Below, in pieces: positions 26,006 to 34,974 of a stretch of 64,000 nt of DNA. The DNA lies in assembly GCA_902787185.1 (NCBI GenBank), contig CADAFP010000003.1, forward strand, positions 1 to 64,000, written 5' to 3'. The position numbers and the translations under genes were made by a program. A model generated the notes under the pieces. The model was not told the origin of the DNA, made no database searches, and saw only the letters and a program-made list of their open reading frames with translations. Position 1 is the stretch's first letter. Each line of letters starts with the position of its first letter. This DNA comes from an uncultured Bacteroidales bacterium. GTDB taxonomy: Bacteria > Bacteroidota > Bacteroidia > Bacteroidales > Muribaculaceae.

Positions 26006-29000
26006 TTATGATTGGTTAAACTTGCTGATGATATCGTTGCGCATATTCTTGAGCAGGTTGTGGCGAATGACACCGATAATGGGATAGAAGAACGGCACGT
26101 CCTCCACGATGTCGGTGGCATTGTAGCGTCCCTTGAGGAAGGTGTTGATGCCCGCCGTCAGATAATTGGCCAAATTGTCGCTGAGGACACTCTCGAAGAG
26201 GCGCAGCACGTTGTTCTCGATGCCGAACTCGTCCTTGACGGTGGCGTCGCACAGGTCAACGAAGAACCGGTTGAACTCCTTGACCTTCTCGACCAGGCGC
26301 TCACGCACTTCGAGCGACTCGACCTGAGCCATCGTGAGCTCGTCATCGCCCAGCATGGAGCAGCAGTAACGCATGCGCTTCACACTGGTGGCGTTGTAAC
26401 GTGCCACGTCGGCCTGTCCCTCCAGGCGGCGGTTCTCAAGCTTGATACCGCCACGGCAGGTAATCTGCTTGGGCGACTTGATTTCCTGCTTGATTTCAAA
26501 AATCTCGGTATATTGCTTGCCGTAAACGCGCTCAATGATGGTCTGGGTGAGCATGTTGATGCGGCTCTGCGAGCCCAGGATGTTCAAGATCTTGCTGCCC
26601 GTACCCGAGAAGTAGATCTGCTTGGGCATCTCGTAGTCACGCTGCTTCATCGCCTGGGCGATGTAGTAGATGATGGCCGAGTAGAAGTACATGAAGATGA
26701 GGCGCCGCTGGCTGTCGTTGCGCAGCAGGGCGTTATAACTGTACAGGTTGCGGTCAATCTCACGCAGCGTGCGCAATTCCTCGACATTCTCAATCGAGAA
26801 CAGGAAGGCGTTGATGTCCTCGCTGCGTTTCTGGGCCATGATATCGGCCAGGATACTGCTCAAGTAGGCGATGTGCCCGGCCTTGTCATTCTCGATGAGC
26901 TGCTTGAAGTAGCGGGTGTAGTGCTGCAGCAGCGGGTTGTTGTCGGCATCCTTGTCGGTGAAACCGTCACCAAAGATGGCATTGCCCGCAAACCTGAACG
27001 ACGAGATGGCCACCGGCTCGCTGCTCATGCGGTCGGCAGTGGGCTGGTAGATGACCGTATCACACGTGCCGCCGCCAATGTCTATCGAGACGTAGCTGCT
27101 GCCTGCCACCTCGGCGCCACTGTAATAATAGGCGGGAGCGAGACTCTCAGGGTAAGAGCGCAGGCGGTCACTATCGGCACCGATGTAGGTATTGAACAGC
27201 TCATTCCACGTCCTCTCGAGCGTGTCACGGTCGGCACCGCCCATGCTGACGGGATAGAAATAAACAATCTCGGTTCGCCGCAGGTCGGCGTTCTCGAGCA
27301 GGGCTTTGGCCTTGATGAGCAGGGTGAGCTCACGCAGGAACGACTTGGCGAGTTCGGTGTCGCCCTTCCACTTGAGGTTGGTCGTCACCTCATAGCCGTG
27401 GAAGTAGCGCCGCTCATAGAGGAACGGGATGTTCACGTCGCTGAACAAGTCGCTGCCCATGCCGCTGTTCTCGTTGCGTGCCAACGTGGAGCGCAGCGGG
27501 AAACCATAGACGTTGTCTATCTCGCGGGGCACGAACTCCACGCGCTGCACCTGCTCGGCATACTCCAGCGACTTGGGCTTGTGCAACGAGGCGACAAGCA
27601 CCTGCTGGGCGCCGTACTCAAAGGTGAACGGCCGTGAGGGCTGACCACGTTCGGCCCACTCGACATGGGTGTTGGTCGTACCGAAATCCACGGCGAAAAT
27701 CAGTTCCTTGGCGCTGGGCATGTAGGGTTTCCACTGCGGGATAATCACGCCTCCCGAGCGTCCCAGGTGGTTCTGAATGCTCACTTCCATATAGTCGAAC
27801 GAGCCATCCACGTCATAGTAGGTTGTACTGTAACCCGAGTGGGAACGGATGGCGTCGCGCACATTCAGTCCGTCGGTCTTGATGCCGTTCTTGTAGAAGC
27901 GCAGCGTTGCTCCGCCGCTCTCAATCATGGTGAACAGCTGCACCGTGTAGTCGTCGTTGGCGTCAGTCTTGACAAAGGGGAATATCGAGGTGGACAGTGT
28001 GGCGCCCACGACACGGCCCGTGCCGCGACGCTCGTCAAAGGTCCACGTGTGGTCGTTGATGGGGAAATATTTGCGCGAGAGTTCGATATAGCGGTTCTCG
28101 CCCTTCTTGACACGGATGCGCAGCGTGACCATCACACTGCCGTCGGCAAACTCCTCGATGTCGATGACGTGACGGCCGGCGATGGTGCCCTTCAGGTAGT
28201 CGGTGTCAAAGTAGGTGAACAGCAGGGGCTTCAAGGGCAGCAGGTAGCCACAGGTGGGCTGCGGCGTGCGGGGCTTGAGGTTGCCGTCAAAGAAGTGGTC
28301 GGTGTCGATGACACAGCCGCTGTCGAGGCGCACGATGGAGTCGGTCAGGAAGTCGTCGGTGGTGACAAACGGATACTGAATCGATGTGTCGGGCAACTTG
28401 CGGTCGCTCAAGGGGACATTGCCGCCATACACTTGCGTGGCACTGTCCCACTCCTTGTCGATGTAGCGGAAGTGCTCCACACTGCCGTTGAACCCGTTGA
28501 CGAGCACCAGGGGCAACTCGCTCTTGGTCTGCGGCAAGGTTGGAGTGATGACGAAGTCACTCTCGCTGGCAGCCGTGCGGATGTCAAGCACACGCTTGTG
28601 ATAGAAACGCGCCCCCAACACACTCACGTCGATGCCTCCGCCGAAGGGGTCGTAGCTGTGCTCCAGCTGCTCCAGCACAGTGCTGGCGCGGCCCTCGTCC
28701 AGGGCATCCAGGTTAGGGATGACCGTGGTGATGCGGCGATACAGGTCAGGACGGTTCTGGCGCAGGGGCTCTAAGTTCTTCTGCATATAGGCATACACCT
28801 CACCGCAGTGCAGGCGCAGCGTGGTGTAGGCGTTCATCAGCAAGTACATGTAATAGACAAAGTCCTCGTCACGTTGCCACAGGTGGCGCGTCTCGCCGAA
28901 CAGGCTCACACCCTGCTCCACCTTGATGGCATCGATGGTGCCTAAGGCCGGTGCCGCCATCACCACCGAAGCGGGCGATGTGCCACCGAGCACCTGGCGA

Positions 29001-29452
29001 TCCCACATCAGGATATACCAGTCCTTGAGCATATCGAAGTTATAGACCTTGTCACTGCGCAGGAACAGGTCCAGCGTCTCGCCATAGAGGCGGTGCTGGG
29101 GATTGGCCTTCAACTGCTCGATGCATTCCTCGCGGTTCCAACGGATGATGCGCAGGTAGTCCTTGTGGTTCTCGTAGTCAAAGAACAACTGTGCCACGTC
29201 AAGGGCATTGGAAACGAGACGCTCGTTCATGCGGGCACCCCGCAGGTGCTCATTGGCGAGCTGCTTGAAGGCATTCTTCACCAGGTCGAGCTGTGCCAAC
29301 GGGCTGGGGATGGCGGTGCGCGGGTTCTCGCTCAGGCCGCCGTCCGGGTCCTTGATGCGCGCGATGTCGTCGTCGCTATAGGGGGCATGGGCAATCCAGT
29401 CCTCCTCGCCGTTCTTGGTCGTGTTGTTGCTATATGATAATATCTCACTCAT
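26006..29452 (-). CDS. Large actin/Hsp70-fold ATPase
   Basis: The 1148-residue protein carries an actin/Hsp70-like nucleotide-binding core in its second half. Phosphate-1 is IFAVDFGTTNTHVEW (about 585-600), phosphate-2 is YVSIDIGGGTCDTVIY (about 785-800), and an adenosine-type motif is IYFSGTGSKILNIL (about 945-958). The first about 570 residues are an unassigned domain rich in beta and Tyr/Asp patterns with no transmembrane helix. The segment after 960 is helical. SrfB-like and other long Hsp70-like proteins share this build, but I cannot assign it to one. It is flanked by a tubulin-like gene (57 bases upstream) and a membrane protein gene (18 bases downstream). It probably forms or remodels a polymer or a membrane-linked complex using ATP. 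Confidence 0.85.
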   Translation of the reverse strand: MSEILSYSNNTTKNGEEDWIAHAPYSDDDIARIKDPDGGLSENPRTAIPSPLAQLDLVKNAFKQLANEHLRGARMNERLVSNALDVAQLFFDYENHKDYLRIIRWNREECIEQLKANPQHRLYGETLDLFLRSDKVYNFDMLKDWYILMWDRQVLGGTSPASVVMAAPALGTIDAIKVEQGVSLFGETRHLWQRDEDFVYYMYLLMNAYTTLRLHCGEVYAYMQKNLEPLRQNRPDLYRRITTVIPNLDALDEGRASTVLEQLEHSYDPFGGGIDVSVLGARFYHKRVLDIRTAASESDFVITPTLPQTKSELPLVLVNGFNGSVEHFRYIDKEWDSATQVYGGNVPLSDRKLPDTSIQYPFVTTDDFLTDSIVRLDSGCVIDTDHFFDGNLKPRTPQPTCGYLLPLKPLLFTYFDTDYLKGTIAGRHVIDIEEFADGSVMVTLRIRVKKGENRYIELSRKYFPINDHTWTFDERRGTGRVVGATLSTSIFPFVKTDANDDYTVQLFTMIESGGATLRFYKNGIKTDGLNVRDAIRSHSGYSTTYYDVDGSFDYMEVSIQNHLGRSGGVIIPQWKPYMPSAKELIFAVDFGTTNTHVEWAERGQPSRPFTFEYGAQQVLVASLHKPKSLEYAEQVQRVEFVPREIDNVYGFPLRSTLARNENSGMGSDLFSDVNIPFLYERRYFHGYEVTTNLKWKGDTELAKSFLRELTLLIKAKALLENADLRRTEIVYFYPVSMGGADRDTLERTWNELFNTYIGADSDRLRSYPESLAPAYYYSGAEVAGSSYVSIDIGGGTCDTVIYQPTADRMSSEPVAISSFRFAGNAIFGDGFTDKDADNNPLLQHYTRYFKQLIENDKAGHIAYLSSILADIMAQKRSEDINAFLFSIENVEELRTLREIDRNLYSYNALLRNDSQRRLIFMYFYSAIIYYIAQAMKQRDYEMPKQIYFSGTGSKILNILGSQSRINMLTQTIIERVYGKQYTEIFEIKQEIKSPKQITCRGGIKLENRRLEGQADVARYNATSVKRMRYCCSMLGDDELTMAQVESLEVRERLVEKVKEFNRFFVDLCDATVKDEFGIENNVLRLFESVLSDNLANYLTAGINTFLKGRYNATDIVEDVPFFYPIIGVIRHNLLKNMRNDIISKFNQS

Positions 29453-29466
29453 TTCTGTTGCTATTG

Positions 29467-29502
29467 AATCTATAGTAGCTATAGTATCTATAGTGGCTAT
29501 AG
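29467..29502. repeat. Period-9 CTATAG array between the tubulin-like and actin-like genes
   Basis: AATCTATAG, TAGCTATAG, TATCTATAG and TGGCTATAG follow in register. The same unit appears at 55543-55578. Confidence 0.9.
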
Positions 29503-29509
29503 TGAAAAA

Positions 29510-31033
29510 TTAGTTGATGTTCTCGTAGCGTTCGGTGAACACGTTGTGGGCCGCTTTGTTGAACAGGTCGAGCAGCTTGTATTCTACCGAATGGTCGCTG
29601 TAGCTGGGGTTGTTCTTGCTCAGCTTGTTCATTTCGGCCTTGAGCACATCGTTATCAACCTTATAGTGGCCCAGCATGCGTTTCTTCACGGCGACACCCT
29701 CGATGGCATGAGCCATGTCGATTTCGCCGGGCTTGAAGAACGCCACGCTGCGCATATTGTCGTTCATCTCGGTGAGCCACTGGGCATATCCCAGCATGAA
29801 GTGCTCTACCAGGGTGCGGTAGAACTGCGAGGCGAGAAAATCGCTCTTGATTTTGGGAACGTCCTCGGTGAAGCCCTGCCCGATGATGTCCTTGAATCCT
29901 GTGGTGAGGAACAGGAACAGCAGGTGGAACTTGCTCATGGGCTCATAGATGAGACGACGCGTGCGGTGGCCCAGCGAGAGGAAATTGAGGCTCAGGTCAT
30001 CCTTGGCCAAAGCGTACTCGTAGGCGGTGGTGGGCAGCGGATAGCCGTCTACGTCAGAGAGCTTGCTGTCGGGAACACCGGCAAAATCCAGCGGAGCCAT
30101 GGCACCGATGAGCTCAATCAGGTGGGCGTTATTGCGCTGTCCGTGTTCGCCCGGGTCATACAGGTAGGGCTTGGACCTTACCTGGTCACCCAAGTAGTAG
30201 ATGCTGTTCACGTTGCTGTCGTTGGCTCCTGTGAGCGTGTTCTTGTAGTAATAGAGGGCGCTCTGCGTCTTGACGATGAAGTCGCTGGTGGCGATGCGCT
30301 GGTCCTGCTTATTGCCCTCCAGAGTGAAGTAGGGCAAAACGGTAAGCCCGCCGATGGGGGCGCGGCTCAGCGCGTCACGGTTCTCTATGCCCTCGAGGTT
30401 GGCAGCCTGACGGATGTTCTTCACCATGATGGGGAAACCGGCGGCACCCGTTCCACCAAAGATGGAACTGATGAAGAAGATGCGGTCGCCCTGACGGAAG
30501 ATATTGCTGAAGGCCTTGAACTCGTTGCTGTCCTTAATCTCGTTGAGCGCCACGCTGCCGATGTTGGGACTGCCCACAAAGCCGATATTCATCTTGTTCT
30601 CGAGCTGATAGTTGGCAAACAGCAACGACGTCAGTGCCTGGTTGGCCTCGTTCATGGTGTCATAGCCGATGAACTCGCGGAACTTGGCATTTTCCACGGC
30701 ACCCAGGTTGAAGATGAAGGTGTCGCCCAGTGTCACGCTCGTGTTGCTCATTATCTCGCGCAGGGTGACGATGCGGTTGGCAAAAAAGCCCTCGGCATTG
30801 GGCTCGTTGCCGTAGAGTTTACGCCTGATTTCGCGGTAGTCGTTGAGTAATGCCTCGGTGCGCTTCAGGTCCTCGTTGGCCTTGTGCGGGTCGATGATGA
30901 CAGGCACGATTTCAAGGTCCCGAACGGGCTTGCCGTTCTCGTCAAGGGGACGCACTCCCGCTGCCGAGAGCATCAGCAGCGACTTGAGCACCCTGGACCC
31001 GGTACCACCGATAGCAAAAAGGAATAGTCTCAT
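29510..31033 (-). CDS. Tubulin/FtsZ-like GTPase homologue
   Basis: The N-terminus LFLFAIGGTGSRVLKSL (residues 3-19) fits the first nucleotide-binding strand and loop of tubulin-like proteins. FISSIFGGTGAAGFP (about 186-200) matches the tubulin signature GGTG(S/A)G in place and context. An 'IDPHK' strand (about 47) and an 'FNLGAVEN' region follow in order. The protein is 507 residues, longer than FtsZ, and has no FtsZ C-terminal peptide. It resembles the 'tubulin-like' families of gene clusters rather than cell-division FtsZ. The neighbours are a membrane protein upstream and the actin-like ATPase downstream. The GTP preference is inferred. Confidence 0.78.
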   Translation of the reverse strand: MRLFLFAIGGTGSRVLKSLLMLSAAGVRPLDENGKPVRDLEIVPVIIDPHKANEDLKRTEALLNDYREIRRKLYGNEPNAEGFFANRIVTLREIMSNTSVTLGDTFIFNLGAVENAKFREFIGYDTMNEANQALTSLLFANYQLENKMNIGFVGSPNIGSVALNEIKDSNEFKAFSNIFRQGDRIFFISSIFGGTGAAGFPIMVKNIRQAANLEGIENRDALSRAPIGGLTVLPYFTLEGNKQDQRIATSDFIVKTQSALYYYKNTLTGANDSNVNSIYYLGDQVRSKPYLYDPGEHGQRNNAHLIELIGAMAPLDFAGVPDSKLSDVDGYPLPTTAYEYALAKDDLSLNFLSLGHRTRRLIYEPMSKFHLLFLFLTTGFKDIIGQGFTEDVPKIKSDFLASQFYRTLVEHFMLGYAQWLTEMNDNMRSVAFFKPGEIDMAHAIEGVAVKKRMLGHYKVDNDVLKAEMNKLSKNNPSYSDHSVEYKLLDLFNKAAHNVFTERYENIN

Positions 31034-31036
31034 ATT

Positions 31037-31078
31037 TAGTCCTTAGTTGTTAGTTTCTAGTCCCTAGTTTTTAATAGT
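31037..31078. repeat. Heptamer array upstream of the tubulin-like gene
   Basis: TAGTCCT, TAGTTGT, TAGTTTC, TAGTCCC, TAGTTTT and TAATAGT are in exact register. TAGTCCT is the same unit as in the lepB-WbqC spacer. Confidence 0.85.
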
Positions 31079-31111
31079 TTTTTACCTTGGCGCCTTAGCG
31101 TGGGATTGGCC

Positions 31112-31567
31112 TCACTGCGGCAGTGGCGTGTGGCGGCAGTTGCTGCTCCACCAGCGCATCGAGTAGGATGCCACGACGTAGAGCAGGGCTGCAAACAGCA
31201 CCGTCTGCATCTCAAACTGGATGGATTCGCCGACGTACATCAGGCCGTTGCTGGCAAACACCGAGTCGTTGTAGATGTAGCATACCACTGGAGCGAGCAC
31301 GGCAACAACTCCAAGCACGGCGAGCCAGTGATACCATCGGTCGAACTTCACCGAGTTGATGGCATAGTAGTACACGGCAGCGCCACCCCATGCCACGAGG
31401 ATGGTGATGGCAGCAATCACGGGATACACATTCAGGTTGAACATCTTGTCATTGTACCCCTGATTGAAATACATCACTTCCCAGATGTTGAACCCGTCGG
31501 TGCAACTGAGGATGAAAAACAACAGTGTCACCGCAATCCCAATAATCAGATATACTAAGTGTTTCAT
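31112..31567 (-). CDS. Four-helix membrane protein
   Basis: Unknown function. The 151 residues contain four hydrophobic helices: about 4-22 (VYLIIGIAVTLLFFILSC), 48-68, 82-101 and 118-136. Short loops join them, and a basic C-terminus (RWWSSNCRH) is probably cytoplasmic. It is the second gene of the operon, 36 bases after the VWA-like lipoprotein. It could be the inner-membrane link between the lipoprotein outside and the tubulin-like and actin-like proteins inside. That role is inference from position only. Confidence 0.78.
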   Translation of the reverse strand: MKHLVYLIIGIAVTLLFFILSCTDGFNIWEVMYFNQGYNDKMFNLNVYPVIAAITILVAWGGAAVYYYAINSVKFDRWYHWLAVLGVVAVLAPVVCYIYNDSVFASNGLMYVGESIQFEMQTVLFAALLYVVASYSMRWWSSNCRHTPLPQ

Positions 31568-31603
31568 ATTTTAGTTTTAAGTTCTCTGTTCTAAGTTCTT
31601 GAT

Positions 31604-33055
31604 TTAGCGTTGCAGCTGGATGACGACGTCAAAGAAGGCACTGCCGCCCTTCATCGCGTCAAACATGCCACCCAACAACTGCTCCAGACCTAACGTCGTG
31701 GTGGCAAATGAGCCACCAGTGCTGGCATCGTCGGCGCTTGACGATTCATGAATCCACGCGGGCAACTCGTTGCGTAGCGTGATGTGAATCTCGTCGCGCG
31801 GACTCTTCAGATCGCCCACCAGCGTCAGGATGTGGGTCATACCCTCCAAGTAGTCCTTATTGTTGGCCGTAACCATGCTGCGGTCGATGGGCTGCACCGT
31901 GAGCGTGTATCCGTCAATGCTCTTCACGTCATAGTTGGCGGGATTGGTCAGCAGGGCGTCATCCTTGAGCAAGCCGCCCAAGTTGGCTGCCATCGAGAAA
32001 CACAGTTTGCCCGTCTGACGGTCGCCGTCACACTTGGCAAGGACGATGCCATCGCCGTGCTTAACGCGGAAACGTCCCGCATTGTCTTTCCACTCGGGCA
32101 GCACGCGGCACTCGACCTCGCTCGTGCCCTGATTGAAACGGTAGCTGTTACGCACGGCGGGCGCATCGAGCACACCGCTGTAGCGCTTATCCTGTGACAA
32201 CTGGTCCATCACATCGCCATCGGCGATAATGACCAGATAGAACGGACGCTTGCCGCTATAGTTGAACGGCACACCATTATAGGGGTAGTACTTACCGCTA
32301 TAGTCGCCCATGAACTGCTGCACCACCACGCTCTTGCCCTTATACTTGGCAAACACGCGGGTGGCAAGGCTGTTCTCCTCGTTGAAGATTTTGTCCAGAC
32401 TCACGCCATGTGTGTCCTGGGGCGAATAGATGAGGTCGCTGACCAGCACGCTGACGTTGCCGGGGCGCTGAGCCTCCAGAATCTTGTTGAAAATCAACTG
32501 AAAGTCGGTATAGCTGGCATCACCGATGCCTGATGTGCTCTGATAGATGTCGCGGTCCTTGAGAAACTCATCCACAGAATGCTGGTAGGGATAGATGCCG
32601 TCGTTCACAATGTTGATATCGACCTTGCTGCCAGCAGGGAAGTGGTTGATGAGGTCGTTGACGACCTTCTTGAGCTGGCCGCCACCGCCGCGTTGGTCAT
32701 AGGGGACCATCGAGCCGCTGCGCTCAAAGTAGATGGTCAGCGACAGGTCGTCCACGCCACCGTATGGGCGCGTATCCCAAAACATAGGGGGACGCAGGTG
32801 GCTGCCGATTTCCTTGATGAATTCAGCCATTTTCTTGTGGTCCACACGTCCCTCGGGTGTCAGCAAGTCGGCATATTTGCCGGGATTGCCGGTCACCAGA
32901 GAGCACAGCGAGTCATAGGCCGCCTTGGTGGTATCACCACTCACCAGCACGCTACGCACCGCCTTTTCCAGCTTGCCGTGCCCACCACACGCAACCAAGC
33001 CTGCTATCATCATTCCAGATAGCACAAATATCAGCAACTGCCTCATCTTTATCAT
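31604..33055 (-). CDS. VWA-like lipoprotein heading the actin/tubulin operon
   Basis: Residues 4-23 are a lipoprotein signal (GMMIAGLVAC, lipobox Cys23). A von Willebrand A-like domain follows. LTIYFERSGSMVPY (107-119) sits where the MIDAS motif D-x-S-x-S belongs, but begins with Glu. Later come a helix, VDINIVNDGIY, and VSVLVSDLIYSP (about 205), where VWA domains have the MIDAS Asp. The C-terminal half (about 300-483) is unassigned. The start at 33055 has a second ATG three codons in. It is the first gene of the operon, with a promoter at 33107. Probably exposed in the periplasm or on the surface, it may bind a protein ligand through the metal site. Confidence 0.78.
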   Translation of the reverse strand: MIKMRQLLIFVLSGMMIAGLVACGGHGKLEKAVRSVLVSGDTTKAAYDSLCSLVTGNPGKYADLLTPEGRVDHKKMAEFIKEIGSHLRPPMFWDTRPYGGVDDLSLTIYFERSGSMVPYDQRGGGGQLKKVVNDLINHFPAGSKVDINIVNDGIYPYQHSVDEFLKDRDIYQSTSGIGDASYTDFQLIFNKILEAQRPGNVSVLVSDLIYSPQDTHGVSLDKIFNEENSLATRVFAKYKGKSVVVQQFMGDYSGKYYPYNGVPFNYSGKRPFYLVIIADGDVMDQLSQDKRYSGVLDAPAVRNSYRFNQGTSEVECRVLPEWKDNAGRFRVKHGDGIVLAKCDGDRQTGKLCFSMAANLGGLLKDDALLTNPANYDVKSIDGYTLTVQPIDRSMVTANNKDYLEGMTHILTLVGDLKSPRDEIHITLRNELPAWIHESSSADDASTGGSFATTTLGLEQLLGGMFDAMKGGSAFFDVVIQLQR

Positions 33056-33106
33056 CTTAAATCTCTATCTCTTTACATGAATGGATACAATATCCCATAA
33101 ATTATG

Positions 33107-33114
33107 CAAAAATA
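33107..33114 (-). promoter_or_regulatory. Promoter of the actin/tubulin operon
   Basis: The minus strand reads TATTTTTG, a full match to TAnnTTTG, 51 bases before the lipoprotein start. No comparable element was seen in front of the downstream genes. Confidence 0.5.
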
Positions 33115-33203
33115 ATGCCGATTGTCACATTGCCCATGAAAACCCATGTTAAAAAATGTTTAGTTTCTGGCTTCAAGACGAAACAAGTCCTCAAAAAAGT
33201 GCC

Positions 33204-33264
33204 GATGTTAATAACATCGACGGCTGAACCGCGATGCACCCAAGTCCATCATGGTTCAGCCGTC
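33204..33264 (-). terminator. Terminator of the parC-to-OMP operon
   Basis: GACGGCTGAACC (33219-33230) and GGTTCAGCCGTC (33253-33264) form a perfect 12-bp stem. A second small palindrome GATGTTA-ATAACATC (33204-33218) adjoins it. It lies after the stop of the 33327 gene. Confidence 0.65.
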
Positions 33265-33326
33265 AGTAGAGCGGCTTTATTTCCCTTTCTGGCCAACGAA
33301 AGCCAGAATCATCAATCTGCAAGGTG

Positions 33327-33815
33327 TCAGAACACGAATCTCACGCCCAAGACAGTCACAGACTGGCTGACGCTCTTCATCAACTGGAAGCGTTCCTCGG
33401 CAAACAACTGCATGATTTCATCGATTTCGTACTGAGCGCCGATGCCGATGTTGCCGCCGATGCGGTCATGCTTCTCGTCATACTTCTCACCTTCGTCATC
33501 TATCATCTCGAATTTGTAGCGGTGATAAGCGACACCTGCAATAGGATAGAAGGCAAAGTTCCCCTTGGGAATCACGTAGTGGAGGTTCACGTCAGCACTA
33601 TAGGCCGTCTTACCCTTGTTCTTGATGAAAAAGAAGAAATCAGGCGCCAGACGGAAGTGGTCGTCAATGTCAAACTGCACCTGTGCACCCACACCGAACA
33701 GAGAGTTCTTGGTCGCAAAGGAAATCTGGGGAGCAATCGACATATCGCCCGCTTCGGCATGAGCGTTAAACACTGCAGATAGGGCCACGATGGCCATGAT
33801 GATGAATTTTTTCAT
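33327..33815 (-). CDS. Outer-membrane beta-barrel protein
   Basis: Predicted small outer-membrane barrel. Residues 1-20 are a signal peptide (IMAIVALSAVFNAHA). Alternating hydrophobic strands follow with regular Phe/Tyr (MSIAPQISFAT, VQFDIDDHFRLAPDFFFF, VNLHYVIPKGNFAFYPIAGVAY), and the last residue is Phe after VTVLGVRFV, the classic barrel C-terminus. The length is 162 residues with eight strands likely. It starts 12 bases after the S41 lipoprotein gene, in one operon with it. Its role is not known. Confidence 0.85.
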   Translation of the reverse strand: MKKFIIMAIVALSAVFNAHAEAGDMSIAPQISFATKNSLFGVGAQVQFDIDDHFRLAPDFFFFIKNKGKTAYSADVNLHYVIPKGNFAFYPIAGVAYHRYKFEMIDDEGEKYDEKHDRIGGNIGIGAQYEIDEIMQLFAEERFQLMKSVSQSVTVLGVRFVF

Positions 33816-33826
33816 TGTGTTTTAAA

Positions 33827-34972
33827 TTAATTGTTATGATGATTATTTGTTGTTGTCAAATTGGTTGCCCGGGCAAGGATGCCGATGGCTGTGTCGAGTA
33901 TGGCGTCATGAGTGAAGTCATTCTTGTCCATGTCAACACGCACGTCGGGAGCCACACCAAACTCGGTGAGACGTCCTTGCGAGTCCATGATGGGGCAAGA
34001 AGAGAACCGCACCCGCCAGCCATTAGGCAACTCGCTGGTGAAAGGCAGGCCACAGCCGCCGCCAGTGGTGTCGCCCACGATAGTGACGTTATCGAGCGAC
34101 TTCATGATTGACACGAAGTTGTTGGTGGCGCTGAAGGAGCCACGGTTGGCCAGCACAACGACGGGCTTGAGGTAGTGGATGTGGTTGCGGGCGGGTTCGA
34201 AGTAGTAGGCGTAGGGCTCGCTCAGGTCGTTGTGCCCCCTACCCGTCTTGTGGCGGATGTATCCTGCCAGCGTCTTTGTGTCGATGAAGCGCGAAACGAG
34301 TTTCTCGACGTTGGTGAGATATCCTCCCCCGTTGTCACGCACGTCAATGATAAGGCCGTCGGCAGTAGAGAGATAGCTCAAGATAAGGTCCAGGTTGCCC
34401 TCGCCAATTTCGGACGAAAATGAACCGTAATACATATAGCCGAAGTTATCGGGCAATATCTGGTACCTGATGCCTGACGCCATCTTGTAGTCAAAGTTGA
34501 GGTAATGCTCGTTGATGAGCCGCTCGTCATAGTTGACGGGCCACAGTTCCCACACCCAGTAGCGCGACACGTCATGGCTGGCGATGAGGTTGGTGTGACC
34601 GTCACGCAATTCCTTGAGCATGTCGCCGCAGATGTCAAACAACTCCCTGTCAGTCATCTCGTTAGAGACCCGCGGGCGGTAGCGCTGATAGACCTCGTTC
34701 CAGTCCACCTGCTTGTAGTCAAAGAAGCTGTAGTGCTCGTCCATAATGGTCCACAGCGCCTCGAAGTTGCCCACCTGGTCGCTCTCAAACTCATCCTGCT
34801 CGGCACATCCCACCAACAAAACCACAAAACACAAACTGATAAAAGGAAGACAATATGTACAATAAAAACTATGGCATCCGCACACGTTTTTCAATGCGGA
34901 CTTCACACTTTTATGAACACCGTTGGGTATGTATCTGGATAGCATTGTTTTTATTGTCTTTATTGTTTTCAT
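33827..34972 (-). CDS. S41 family peptidase, probable lipoprotein
   Basis: C-terminal-processing-type serine protease. The hydrophobic segment SLCFVVLLVGC ends in a lipobox Cys. An N-domain of about 100 residues (HYSFFDYKQVDW and on) follows, then the S41 core with IDVRDNGGGY, the nucleophile serine in VVLANRGSFSATNNFV and FGVAPDVRVD near the end. The start is uncertain. The ATG at 34972 directly follows the upstream stop and gives about 45 residues before the hydrophobic stretch, including KTI-KTI-KTM, encoded by three 9-bp repeats. A GTG close to the lipobox would give a more normal signal. The gene is followed by the barrel protein. Confidence 0.85.
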   Translation of the reverse strand: MKTIKTIKTMLSRYIPNGVHKSVKSALKNVCGCHSFYCTYCLPFISLCFVVLLVGCAEQDEFESDQVGNFEALWTIMDEHYSFFDYKQVDWNEVYQRYRPRVSNEMTDRELFDICGDMLKELRDGHTNLIASHDVSRYWVWELWPVNYDERLINEHYLNFDYKMASGIRYQILPDNFGYMYYGSFSSEIGEGNLDLILSYLSTADGLIIDVRDNGGGYLTNVEKLVSRFIDTKTLAGYIRHKTGRGHNDLSEPYAYYFEPARNHIHYLKPVVVLANRGSFSATNNFVSIMKSLDNVTIVGDTTGGGCGLPFTSELPNGWRVRFSSCPIMDSQGRLTEFGVAPDVRVDMDKNDFTHDAILDTAIGILARATNLTTTNNHHNN

Positions 34973-34974
34973 TT

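Noticed and set aside
26012..27637. Long plus-strand frame (541 codons) opposite the actin-like gene
   Set aside because: It is the antisense shadow of a gene with clear motifs. Its composition (Val/Gly/His/Asp-rich) is typical of reversed GC-rich coding sequence, with no domain pattern.
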